Part shown: piece after piece, positions 36,922 through 44,964 of the stretch
Numbering within the stretch: the first letter of the stretch is position 1
Layout: every line of letters begins with the position of its first letter
NCBI GenBank assembly: GCA_003054695.1
Contig: QAZA01000050.1
Span: 372,001 to 436,000, forward strand
Source: Verrucomicrobia bacterium LW23
GTDB taxonomy: Bacteria; Verrucomicrobiota; Verrucomicrobiia; Methylacidiphilales; UBA1321
Length of the DNA stretch: 64,000 nt
Reading direction: 5' to 3'
Translations under genes and position numbers: made by a program
The notes under the pieces: model-generated
Database searches by the model: none
Told to the model about the DNA's origin: nothing
The model's input: only the letters and a program-made list of their open reading frames with translations

Positions 36922-37956
36922 ATGCAAGAAGCTTACTCTCAACTCCTTACCGAAGCCCTCGCCGCCGTGGAGGCCGCGGGCGACGCCGCCGCGCTCGAAG
37001 CTGTGCGCGTGCAATATCTGGGCCGCAACGGCAGCATTACCGCGCTGCTGGAGGGCATGAAGGACGTGCCGAAGGAGCTGCGCCCCGTCATCGGCAAGCT
37101 GGTGAATGAAGGCAAAGGCAGGCTGGCCGCCGCGTTTGAGACGCGCAAGAACGCATTTGCCGACTCCGCCGCCGCCGCCGGTCCCGCCGTGGATACCACG
37201 CTGCCCGGCCGGACTGCGCCGTACGGCTCGCTCCACCCTGTGCTGCAGGCGCGCGATCGGGCGATCGATATCTTCCGCCGCATGGGCTTTGCCATTGCGG
37301 ACGGCCCGGACATCGAGTTTGAGTTCTACAACTTTGACGCGCTGAACACCCCGCCGGAGCACCCGGCGCGCAATGAGGCGGACACCTTCTTTATCCGCGG
37401 CGAAGCCCCCGGCGAGCACGGCAAAGGCCGCCTCCTCCTGCGCAGCCACACCAGCCCCGTGCAGGCGCGCACCATGGAGAAGCAGGAGCCGCCCCTGCGC
37501 ATTGTGGCGCCCGGCCGCTGCTACCGCCGCGACGAAATCGACGCGACGCACCTGATGTCGTTTAGCCAGATGGAAGGCCTTGCGGTGGATAAGGATCTGT
37601 CGCTGGCGCACCTGAAGGGCACACTGGAGTTTTTCTTCCGCGAGCTCCTCGGCCGCGACCTCATCTTCCGCTTCCGCCCCCACTTCTTCCCCTTTACGGA
37701 GCCCAGCTTTGAGGTGGACTGCGCCCGCCCCGGCACACGCATCAAAGGCAAGGAGTGGCTGGAAATCTGCGGCTGCGGCATGGTGGACCCCAACGTCCTG
37801 CGCGCCGTCGGCTACGACCCGGACATCTACACCGGCTGGGCCTTCGGCTTCGGCCTCGAACGCGTCGCCATGCTCCTGCACGAGGTCCCCGACCTTCGCC
37901 ACTTTACGGAGTGCGACGTGCGCTTCCTCAAGCAGTTTACCAAGGCGGTGGTGTAG
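36922..37956 (+). CDS. pheS: Phenylalanyl-tRNA synthetase alpha subunit
   Basis: 344 residues, normal size for the bacterial alpha subunit. A coiled-coil N-terminus (about 1-85) precedes the class II catalytic core: motif 1 area near GFAIADGPDIEFEFYNF, motif 2 RCYRRDEIDATHL followed by FSQMEGLAV, and motif 3 FGFGLERVAMLLH near residue 318-330. It charges tRNA-Phe together with the beta subunit. pheT does not follow; the next 600 bp are repeats and then the PilT genes on the other strand, so beta must be encoded elsewhere. Confidence 0.97.
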   Translation: MQEAYSQLLTEALAAVEAAGDAAALEAVRVQYLGRNGSITALLEGMKDVPKELRPVIGKLVNEGKGRLAAAFETRKNAFADSAAAAGPAVDTTLPGRTAPYGSLHPVLQARDRAIDIFRRMGFAIADGPDIEFEFYNFDALNTPPEHPARNEADTFFIRGEAPGEHGKGRLLLRSHTSPVQARTMEKQEPPLRIVAPGRCYRRDEIDATHLMSFSQMEGLAVDKDLSLAHLKGTLEFFFRELLGRDLIFRFRPHFFPFTEPSFEVDCARPGTRIKGKEWLEICGCGMVDPNVLRAVGYDPDIYTGWAFGFGLERVAMLLHEVPDLRHFTECDVRFLKQFTKAVV

Positions 37957-37980
37957 TGGAACCGGCGGGGAAACAGCGGG

Positions 37981-38227
37981 GAGTGTTTAACCACGAACTT
38001 CGGAGGGGACGAAAGGGGGGGAGTAGGCGGAATTTTCCCCCTTAGCGGCTTCGTCCCCCTTAGCGTGATAATTTCTGCAGGCAGGATTCGGAGAATGCGG
38101 TTTATCACGCGAAGGGGGACAAAGCCGCCAAGGGGGGAATGGGGGAGCACAATCCATCAACCCACTCTTTCGGAGGGGACGAAAGGGGGAGTGGAGGCAA
38201 TTTCGTGTGTTTCGTGGTTAAACACTC
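37981..38227. repeat. Nested inverted repeats flanked by complementary 17-mers
   Basis: GAGTGTTTAACCACGAA (37981-37997) is the exact reverse complement of 38211-38227. Inside, CCCTTAGCGGCTTCGTCCCC (near 38039) pairs with the 38100-38137 arm. A direct repeat TTCGGAGGGGACGAAAGGG occurs at 37999 and 38169, in the opposite orientation to the CCCTTTCGTCCCCTC blocks at 36705 and 41981. The whole looks like a composite of several REP-like units. Confidence 0.75.
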
Positions 38228-38490
38228 GCCCGATCCCCTCCCCCTCCCGGCCGTTACCAAAATTAGCTTTTAATATTCCGCCCCATCCGGCGTAGTACAG
38301 GTATGCCTGTAATGCCTGGTGTTGTCTGGCGGGTGGAGATGGCGACGGCGCGTGCGAGCCGTTTTGCGCGGGGTTGCCATCTTGTTGTCCGGCAGGCCAG
38401 CATCGGCATGCCAGGCAGCGAGGCGCCGCCGGAGTCGGCCGGTTTTAAATGGAAGTAATCGTACGTTTATTTTAACTTCCCCCCATTATC

Positions 38491-38530
38491 CCCACTTAGC
38501 GGCTTATTTCCCCCTTAGAGCGAGATAATC
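38491..38530. repeat. Degenerate copy of the CTTAGCGGCTT unit
   Basis: CCCCACTTAGCGGCTTATTT, CCCCCTTAGAGCGAGATAAT reproduces the order of the inner arm at 38037-38071 (CTTAGCGGCTTCGTCCCC, TTAGCGTGATAA). It lies just before the 3' end of the pilT gene. Confidence 0.5.
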
Positions 38531-38565
38531 CCCTCTGCCCTCTGGATCTGCCTCCGCAATCCCCC

Positions 38566-39630
38566 TTACTTCGCCTCGACAAACTGGGCGAAGCGGCCTT
38601 TGTCGATGGCTTTCATGTAGGCTTCGTTGCCGGTGATGAGCTTTTGTTTGTAGAAGTTCATGATGGCGTCGTCCATAAACTGCATGCCTTCGGCGCGGCC
38701 GGAGATGAGGACGTCGGTTAGCTTTTCCGGGGCGCCCTCGCGGATGATGGCGCTGACGGCGCTGTTGGCGATGAGGATCTCGTTGACGGCGAGGCGGCCT
38801 TTGCCGTCGGCGCGCTTAAGCAGCAGCTGGGCGACGATGCCGCGCAGGGAGCTGGAGAGCATGGTGCGCACCTGCGGCTGTTGATCGCTGGGGAACACGT
38901 CGATCATGCGGTCCACGGTTTTGCGCGCGTTGTTGGTGTGCAGCGTGCCGAAGACGAGCATGCCGGTTTCCGCCGCCGTCAGGGCCAGCGCTATCGTTTC
39001 CAGGTCGCGCATTTCGCCCACCAGCACCACGTCGGCGTCCTGGCGAAGGGCGCTGCGCAGGGCGGTGCTGAAGCTTGTCGCGTCGTCCGGCACCTCGCGC
39101 TGGGTGATGATGCTGCATTTGTTCTGGTGCACAAACTCGATCGGCTCCTCAATCGTAACAATGTGCTTGGAGAAGCCGGAGTTGATGTAGTCGATAATGG
39201 CCGCCAGCGTGGTGGATTTGCCGGAGCCCGTGGGCCCCGTTACCAGCACAAGCCCGCCGGTAAGGTGCGCAAATTGCTTGATGACCGGGGGCACACCCAG
39301 TTGGTCGATGGACATGATGCGCGTGGGGATGAGACGGAAGACGGCGCCGTAGCCGTGCAGCTGCTTCATGTAGTTGCAGCGAAAGCGGGCGTCCTCGTTC
39401 ATCTCGTACGCAAAGTCAAAGTCGCCCCGCTTAAGGAAGCTGGCCCAGCGGTCGGGGCCGGCGATTTCGCTCAGCAGCTGCTCCATCTCGGCGTTGGTGA
39501 GCGGCTCCGGGCGCATGGGCGTCATATCGCCGTGCACGCGCATTTTGGGCGGCTGGCCCTCCTGCAGGTGAAGGTCGGATGCCTTGTGGGCAATCAGAGT
39601 CTCAAAGAATGCGTCAATCTTGTTGGCCAT
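38566..39630 (-). CDS. pilT: Type IV pilus retraction ATPase PilT
   Basis: 354 residues. All PilT motifs are present: KASDLHLQEG at the N-terminus, Walker A GPTGSGKSTT (Lys138), the Asp box, Walker B DADVVLVGEMRDLET, the His box TGMLVFGTLHTNN, and the C-terminal AVSAIIREG, equivalent to AIRNLIREG. It should power pilus retraction and twitching. It lies 99 bp downstream of the extended PilT gene and presumably shares its transcript. No pilB, pilC or pilin genes are in the window. Confidence 0.95.
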   Translation of the reverse strand: MANKIDAFFETLIAHKASDLHLQEGQPPKMRVHGDMTPMRPEPLTNAEMEQLLSEIAGPDRWASFLKRGDFDFAYEMNEDARFRCNYMKQLHGYGAVFRLIPTRIMSIDQLGVPPVIKQFAHLTGGLVLVTGPTGSGKSTTLAAIIDYINSGFSKHIVTIEEPIEFVHQNKCSIITQREVPDDATSFSTALRSALRQDADVVLVGEMRDLETIALALTAAETGMLVFGTLHTNNARKTVDRMIDVFPSDQQPQVRTMLSSSLRGIVAQLLLKRADGKGRLAVNEILIANSAVSAIIREGAPEKLTDVLISGRAEGMQFMDDAIMNFYKQKLITGNEAYMKAIDKGRFAQFVEAK

Positions 39631-39729
39631 GGGGGGGCGGGGATCGTGGGGAGAGAAAGGAGGAGATGTGGTGCGGCTGTACGTGCGGGCGGGCTTGGTC
39701 GCGACGCTAAATCATTGCAGTGCCGTGCT

Positions 39730-41379
39730 TTAGCGAAAGTGCGCCTTGTTTTCGGCGCGGTCGCGCGCTTCGTCTTTAGAGACGATGCCGCGGTTGACGA
39801 GGTCCAGCAGCGAGTCGTCCATCAGGCGCATGCCGGCCTTCTTGCCCACCTGCATAATGCCCGGGAGCATGAACGTGCGGGCCTCGCGGATAAGGTTGGC
39901 CACCGCCGGCGTGTTGAGCATGATCTCCAGCGCCAGCGCCCGGCCCTGGCCGTCCACGCGGGGCACCAGCTGCTGGGAGACAATGCCGCGCAGCGACTCC
40001 GCCACCATCGTGCGGATCTGGTCCTGCTGCTCCACGGGAAAGGCGTCCAGCACGCGATCCAGCGTACGGGCGGCGTTGCCGGTGTGCAGGGTGCCCAGCA
40101 CCAGGTGGCCCGTTTCGGACGCGGTGATGGCGAGGGAGATCGTCTCAAGGTCGCGCATTTCACCCACCATGATGACGTCCGGATCCTGACGAAGGGCGCC
40201 GCGCAGGGCGTTGGCGAATGACATGGTGTGCGAGTGCACTTCGCGCTGGGAGATCTGGCAGCCTTTCGGCTCAAACACGTACTCGATCGGGTCCTCCAGC
40301 GTAATAATGTGGTCGTGACGCGTGCGGTTCACCTCCTCCACCATACTGGCCATAGTGGTGGATTTACCGCTGCCGACCGGGCCGGTGATAAGCACCAGGC
40401 CATTGTGATACTGCGTCAGCACCTTGAGCGAAGGGGGCAGCCCCAGCTCGTCCATCGTGCGCACGCGCGTCTCCACAATGCGGAAGACGACGTCAAAGCC
40501 TTTACGCTGGCGCACGACGCTGGTACGGAAGCGGCCCAGCTCGCACTGGTAGGAGATTTCCAGGTACTTTTGCTCCAGAAACTGCGCCCACTGCTCGGGC
40601 GTGAGGAAGGACTGGATGATCGCCTCGGTCTGATCCGCCCGCAGGTTGGGCGTGCCTCCCCAGAAGGGCCGGAGGATGCCGTTATGGCGCATCAGCGGCG
40701 GCGCGCCCACACCGATGTGGATGTCCGAAGCGCCGGCGCTTTTGGCGTAGCGGAGAAAGTCGTGACAGTGCGAGTAACCCTCCATGTACGCGCCGCCCGG
40801 CTGGGCGGAGGCGGAGCTGGCCACGGGCGCCTCAAACACATGGGCGGCTGGCGCCGCGGCGACGACGGTGGGCGCGGCTGAGGCCGGCATCGGCGGCGGG
40901 CCGGCGGCCACGCGGGGCTGAGCGGCCACGGCAGGCTGCGCGGCGACAGGCGTGGCGGAAACCACGCGCGGCGTAGGGGCGGGGGAAGCGGAGACGACGC
41001 GGGGCTGCGCCTGCGCCTGTGCCGCATGCTGGGCCATCATGATGCGCTGGCTTTGCGGCGGCGGTACGTGGCCCTTGCCATTGTGCACGGGAACCGGGGG
41101 CGGACCGCTGGGGCGGGGCGGGTGCTCCGCAGGCACGGCGCTGACCGTCACGTGGCTCTCGGCCGCGGCGGCCAGATGCGCCGTCTCGGCCTGATGAATG
41201 GCAGCGCGCAACAGGCCGGCGTATTCGTCGGAAAGGATTTGCTGCTGGTGAAGAAGATCGAGGGCGGAGTAACCGGGATGCGCCGCCAGCCAGTGCAGGG
41301 CGGCCTCATGCTGCTCGGGTGAAATCCAGCGTTGATCCAGGCAGGTGGTGAGGACGTATTCGTTATATTGGGCGGGCAT
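39730..41379 (-). CDS. PilT-like ATPase with long N-terminal extension
   Basis: 549 residues from the ATG at 41379. The N-terminal 70 residues (EYVLTTCLDQRWISPEQHEA, LDLLHQQQILSDEYAGLL) resemble the short helical domains that precede secretion ATPases of the GspE/PilB kind, and a Pro/Ala/Val-rich linker of about 120 residues follows. The PilT core begins near YAKSAGASDIHIG, with Walker A GPVGSGKSTT, GEMRDLET and LGTLHTGNAA. The frame stays open to 41526, but the extra 49 residues look unrelated. The extension is unusual for PilT and could tether the hexamer to a pilus platform or another partner. It lies upstream of pilT. Confidence 0.85.
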   Translation of the reverse strand: MPAQYNEYVLTTCLDQRWISPEQHEAALHWLAAHPGYSALDLLHQQQILSDEYAGLLRAAIHQAETAHLAAAAESHVTVSAVPAEHPPRPSGPPPVPVHNGKGHVPPPQSQRIMMAQHAAQAQAQPRVVSASPAPTPRVVSATPVAAQPAVAAQPRVAAGPPPMPASAAPTVVAAAPAAHVFEAPVASSASAQPGGAYMEGYSHCHDFLRYAKSAGASDIHIGVGAPPLMRHNGILRPFWGGTPNLRADQTEAIIQSFLTPEQWAQFLEQKYLEISYQCELGRFRTSVVRQRKGFDVVFRIVETRVRTMDELGLPPSLKVLTQYHNGLVLITGPVGSGKSTTMASMVEEVNRTRHDHIITLEDPIEYVFEPKGCQISQREVHSHTMSFANALRGALRQDPDVIMVGEMRDLETISLAITASETGHLVLGTLHTGNAARTLDRVLDAFPVEQQDQIRTMVAESLRGIVSQQLVPRVDGQGRALALEIMLNTPAVANLIREARTFMLPGIMQVGKKAGMRLMDDSLLDLVNRGIVSKDEARDRAENKAHFR

Positions 41380-41746
41380 AGAAGCGAGCGAAGGGGAGAT
41401 CGGCAAATAGGATCGCGCGACAGAAGGAAAACATTGAGCAAACCCGGCCGGAATGCAAGCCTGCACAAATGCCGATGGTAGTATTTGTGGAAAGAAAGTG
41501 GGAAAAAGTGGTTCCGTCTTGTTCATGCATCCCGGTACGGAACCATGCTTAATGAGTTACAGGAAATGATCAACCATGGATCATCTACTGAACTGGATCA
41601 CTCCTCCCGCCACGACGGGAATCGCCGCAATTATACAGACGTTTGCGCGCGTGCAAAATGCACTAACCCAATCCCACCTATAGATACATACAATCGCATT
41701 GTTTATACTCGCCGGAAATACTGTTTTTTGTGATGCAAACAGCATT

Positions 41747-41884
41747 CGGCGAGTGTAGACATGACATCCTCTAAAGCGCCACACTCGCGAAAGCCCCGGG
41801 TGAGGTCCGAATGAAATCGCGTCCTGCAGGGACGCAACAGCCTCCGCCTGTGGCGCTCCAGAGGATACCGTGTCTACACGCCGA
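41747..41884. repeat. Long inverted repeat with internal hairpin (MITE- or RNA-like)
   Basis: The arm at 41747-41783 pairs with 41849-41884: both contain GTGTAGACA, ATCCTCT and AGCGCCACA blocks. The loop of about 65 nt contains a further GCGTCC-TGCAG-GGACGC hairpin (41818-41834) and a CCCCGGGTGAGGTCCG stretch. Terminal GGCG(A/T)GTGTAGAC ends make it look like a small mobile element, but a structured RNA is also possible. Confidence 0.7.
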
Positions 41885-41980
41885 TTGAAAATGATCTAAG
41901 GGGAGTCAGATCCTCATTCCAGTAAACCGATTGTGTTCAGCTTTCGGCGCTGTGACCTCCATTTTTCCAGGGACCACTCT

Positions 41981-42045
41981 CCCTTTCGTCCCCTCCGAAA
42001 ATTCCGTGTGCTCCGTGTGCTCCGTGGTTAAACCAATCCCCTGTC
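41981..42045 (+). repeat. CGTGTGCT-type dispersed unit, copy 2
   Basis: CCCTTTCGTCCCCTCCGAAA is followed by tandem CCGTGTGCT blocks and CCGTGGTTAAACCAATCCCC. It matches the unit at 36705-36765. It ends just before the 3' end of the GH28-like gene (stop at 42061). Confidence 0.7.
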
Positions 42046-42060
42046 CCCCTCCCTCCTCCT

Positions 42061-43515
42061 CTACGCGAAGTGCACGTTTTCAGTAAACTCATTTAACGTC
42101 AGCTTCATATCCTCCGCGGACATCGCCGCCTTCCCAAGATAGCTCAGCTTCTCCAGGCGCACATTGACTACCCGATGCTCGGCGTCTTTGCCCATAATCT
42201 CCGAAGGGGCGGGCGCTGTGCCGCCCAGCGTTACGCCGCGCACCACAATGTTGCGGATGTGCCCGGGCTCCTTGTCGGTGCCCCACATGTCCTTGGCGAT
42301 GGTGAAGCGCAGCAGCATGGGGGTCTGCTTCCAGCGGCGGGCGGCCGGGGTGAGATCTTCCACCCGGATCTCCTCGAACGTGATGTTGCGGGCCGTCTCG
42401 GAGTCCACCACATAAACGCCCAGCGCCCAGTGGCGCACGCACAGGATGTCGCAGTTACGGTACGTCACGTCGTAGATGGGGGAGCGCGTTTCGTAGGTGA
42501 TTCCCAGCGCATAGCCCCAGTCATTCCAAATCACACAGTCCTCGATGCGGATGTCCCATGCCGGCGCTTTGGGCTGCATGGCCTTTACGGCCAGCGAGTC
42601 GTCGTGGCTGCGCACAAAGCAGTTGCGAATGTGCACGTGGTGAGAGGAGACAGTGTTGATCCCGTCCGTATTCAGCCGCCCGCCGATTACGCTAAGCCCG
42701 TCCACCACAACGCTTTCCGACGTTTGCACGATGACTTGCCAGTTGGCGGAGTGCCGTATCGTAATCCCCTCAAACCGCACGTTGCGGGAGTTGCGCGCCA
42801 CCAGCGTGGCTCGCGCCGCGTGCGGCAGCGCCCGGCAATCGATGATGCCTCGCCCGGCCACCCGCACGTTCTCCCCGCCCTGCACCAGCACCACCGGCGT
42901 GCCGTAGCTGCGCAGCCCGGTGCGCGGGCTTACAATGCCAATCTCGTTGGGCCGCAGCTTTGCCCGAAGAATGGCCCCGCCCGCCAGATACAGCGTTTGC
43001 CCGCTGCGCAGGGAAAGGGTCGTGATCTCATGCACGCCCGGCCCGTACCACACCACGTGGGGATCCTTGGGATCAGGCACATCGCCCGGCGCCTCCGGCA
43101 CGCGCGCAAATAAATGCAGCGCAACATCATCCGCGCCATCCAGCAGCACTGTCAGCGGTCGCGGCCGGTCCATCGTAAAGCGGATAACGCCACCCTCCAC
43201 CTTCGGCCGGATCCCCGCCGAAAGCGGATGCACCGTGGCCGACGTGAACGCGCGCGTCCCCTGCACCGTCACCGCCACCTCCACCGGCGCGGAAAAATCA
43301 AACAGCGCAAACGAGGCGATATCCGCCCCGCAATCCTCCTTGTGGGTCCAGATCGTATCCTTCGCCTTGAGAATCTCCTCCCGCACGCGCGCCTGGTACA
43401 CAAATACGGGCCTGCCCTGTACCGCCAGGGTAAAGTCGGCGGAAGGCGCCTCGCCCTCCGGCGCCGGCCAGGTGACAAAACCACCCCTGGCGGAAGCTTG
43501 TTGAAGATCACCCAT
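42061..43515 (-). CDS. GH28-like (polygalacturonase-type) beta-helix hydrolase
   Basis: 484 residues. An N-terminal beta-sandwich part (about 1-150) precedes a right-handed parallel beta-helix. GH28 residues are visible as NTDGIN (282-287, family form NTDGxD) and the Asp pair in SHDDSLAVK (304-311, family form DDCxxxK). The conserved GHG loop is replaced by WNDWGYALGI, and the final RIK-like motif is not clear, so substrate or activity may differ from polygalacturonase. No signal peptide is present, suggesting action on imported oligosaccharides. No transporter or regulator is adjacent. About 220 bp further on, on the same strand, is the alpha/beta hydrolase gene. Confidence 0.75.
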   Translation of the reverse strand: MGDLQQASARGGFVTWPAPEGEAPSADFTLAVQGRPVFVYQARVREEILKAKDTIWTHKEDCGADIASFALFDFSAPVEVAVTVQGTRAFTSATVHPLSAGIRPKVEGGVIRFTMDRPRPLTVLLDGADDVALHLFARVPEAPGDVPDPKDPHVVWYGPGVHEITTLSLRSGQTLYLAGGAILRAKLRPNEIGIVSPRTGLRSYGTPVVLVQGGENVRVAGRGIIDCRALPHAARATLVARNSRNVRFEGITIRHSANWQVIVQTSESVVVDGLSVIGGRLNTDGINTVSSHHVHIRNCFVRSHDDSLAVKAMQPKAPAWDIRIEDCVIWNDWGYALGITYETRSPIYDVTYRNCDILCVRHWALGVYVVDSETARNITFEEIRVEDLTPAARRWKQTPMLLRFTIAKDMWGTDKEPGHIRNIVVRGVTLGGTAPAPSEIMGKDAEHRVVNVRLEKLSYLGKAAMSAEDMKLTLNEFTENVHFA

Positions 43516-43736
43516 AGAGACCGCAGCTTAAACGGCGATAGCCGCATGGCGAGCAAATTCTGACCTATAGCAGAATCCACGCAATGCAATGAAACGCTGC
43601 GCCACGTCACGTCGCGCAACGCCAGGCAGCCGCCCGCGTGCACGCCCTCTCCTGCCGCGCGACTTAAAGCGCGACAGGAGCTTGCGCAAAGCCAGGCGGA
43701 CGGAGGACGGCGGCCACCGCCCGGCCGGCCGTGCGG

Positions 43737-44567
43737 TTACGACTCAATAAACGCCAGCAAATCCGCGTTCAGCTGCTCCTTGCTCGTATCGCCCAGGGAG
43801 TGCGAGCCGCCGGGGTATATCTTCAGCGTCGCCTGCGGCGCCAGCTTGGCGGAAAGCAGCGCGGAGGCCGCAATCGGCACAATCTGGTCGTCGTCGCCGT
43901 GGATGATCAGCGTCGGCACATCCATCTTCTTCAGGTCCTCCGTAAAATCCGTCTCGGAGAACGCCTTGATGCAGTCATACGCATTCTTGTGGCCGGACAT
44001 CATGCCCTGCATCCACCAGCTCTGGATCAACCCCTTGGATACCTCCGCCCCCGGCCGGTTAAAGTTAAAAAACGGCCCGCTTGCCACATCCAGAAAGAAC
44101 TGGGAGCGATCCTTGAGATACGCCGCGCGAAACCCGTCGAAAACCTCCAACGGCAACCCGCCGGGATTCGCCTCCGTCTTCAGCATAATAGGCGGCACCG
44201 CGCCCATCAGCACCGCCTTGGCCACGCGCGACGTACCGTGCCGGCCAATGTACCGCGCCACCTCGCCGCCGCCCGTGGAGTGGCCGATCATCACGGCCCC
44301 CTTCAGGTCCAGCGCCTCAAACAGCTCCTGCAGGTCGTCCGCGTACTGATCCATATGGTTGCCGTCCCACGGCTGGCTGCTGCGGCCGTGACCGCGGCGG
44401 TCGTGCCCAATACAGCGGTAGCCCTTGCTGGCCAGGAAAAACATCTGCGCCTCCCAGGCGTCGGAGCTCAGCGGCCAGCCGTGACTGAACGTCACCGGCT
44501 TTCCGTCGCGGGGACCCCAGTCCTTGTAGTAGATCTGCGTGCCGTCTCGCGTGGTAAATGTGCTCAT
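43737..44567 (-). CDS. Chloroperoxidase/perhydrolase-type alpha/beta hydrolase
   Basis: 276 residues, the usual length of cofactor-free (non-haem) chloroperoxidases and related esterases. The oxyanion motif [10 protein letters not shown] (29-38), nucleophile Ser97 in GHSTGGGE, Asp227 in HGDDDQIVP and His256 in GGSHSLGD form the expected triad. Such proteins hydrolyse aryl or lactone esters and make peracids. Cytoplasmic, with no signal peptide. The ATG at 44567 gives the family N-terminus ([15 protein letters not shown]); 44645 would add unrelated residues. It is divergent from trpE. Confidence 0.9.
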   Translation of the reverse strand: MSTFTTRDGTQIYYKDWGPRDGKPVTFSHGWPLSSDAWEAQMFFLASKGYRCIGHDRRGHGRSSQPWDGNHMDQYADDLQELFEALDLKGAVMIGHSTGGGEVARYIGRHGTSRVAKAVLMGAVPPIMLKTEANPGGLPLEVFDGFRAAYLKDRSQFFLDVASGPFFNFNRPGAEVSKGLIQSWWMQGMMSGHKNAYDCIKAFSETDFTEDLKKMDVPTLIIHGDDDQIVPIAASALLSAKLAPQATLKIYPGGSHSLGDTSKEQLNADLLAFIES

Positions 44568-44964
44568 GGTAATGAATCGTGTACGGTCGGTAACAGGAAG
44601 TAGATAGGTACAGGTGGATGCAGTCCGAGGCAGCTTGTGCCTCACCCCAACCAGGTGGCATCAGCCGCCCTGATAGCCTGCCCCCGCCCGCCCCCCTTCG
44701 TAAAGCAACAATACACAGAATCCGCGCAAACCCGTATCAGGGCCTCCCGCCTGCTCGTCCGCGGCGCCGGGGAACGCCAGATCCTCCGCTCCGCCCCTTC
44801 GCCTCCTTCGCCCCCCTGCCCTCGCCAGGCGCCCCGGCAACATTTTGCGCCGCACACCCAAGTTTCCCATTGGCGCGCGCCCGTCCGCCCGCTAAGGTGA
44901 GAGCTTTTCCATCGCCCGCCCGGCCTTGCAGCCGCGGCAGGCTTAATCCGCCGACGCAACACGC
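44568..44964. other. Divergent spacer upstream of trpE
   Basis: A 397-bp, mostly C-rich spacer that must contain the promoters of the hydrolase gene (minus) and trpE (plus). I see no T-box, no Trp-codon-rich leader peptide and no clear attenuator before trpE, so tryptophan control there, if any, is not by a recognisable leader. Confidence 0.4.

Larger units (their letters stand above)
37957..38565. other. Repeat-rich spacer downstream of pheS
   Basis: 609 bp between the convergent pheS and pilT genes. It contains nested inverted repeats (37981-38227) and a further degenerate copy of the inner unit (38491-38530). No gene is apparent. The hairpins may act as terminators for both genes. Confidence 0.6.
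41527..42060. other. Spacer with structured element, upstream of the PilT pair
   Basis: 534 bp between the GH28-like gene (minus, upstream) and the extended pilT-like gene (minus). It holds a long inverted repeat (41747-41884) and a CGTGTGCT-type repeat unit (41981-42045). An AT-rich part (about 41620-41740) could carry the promoter of the pilus ATPase genes. No gene is supported. Confidence 0.55.
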
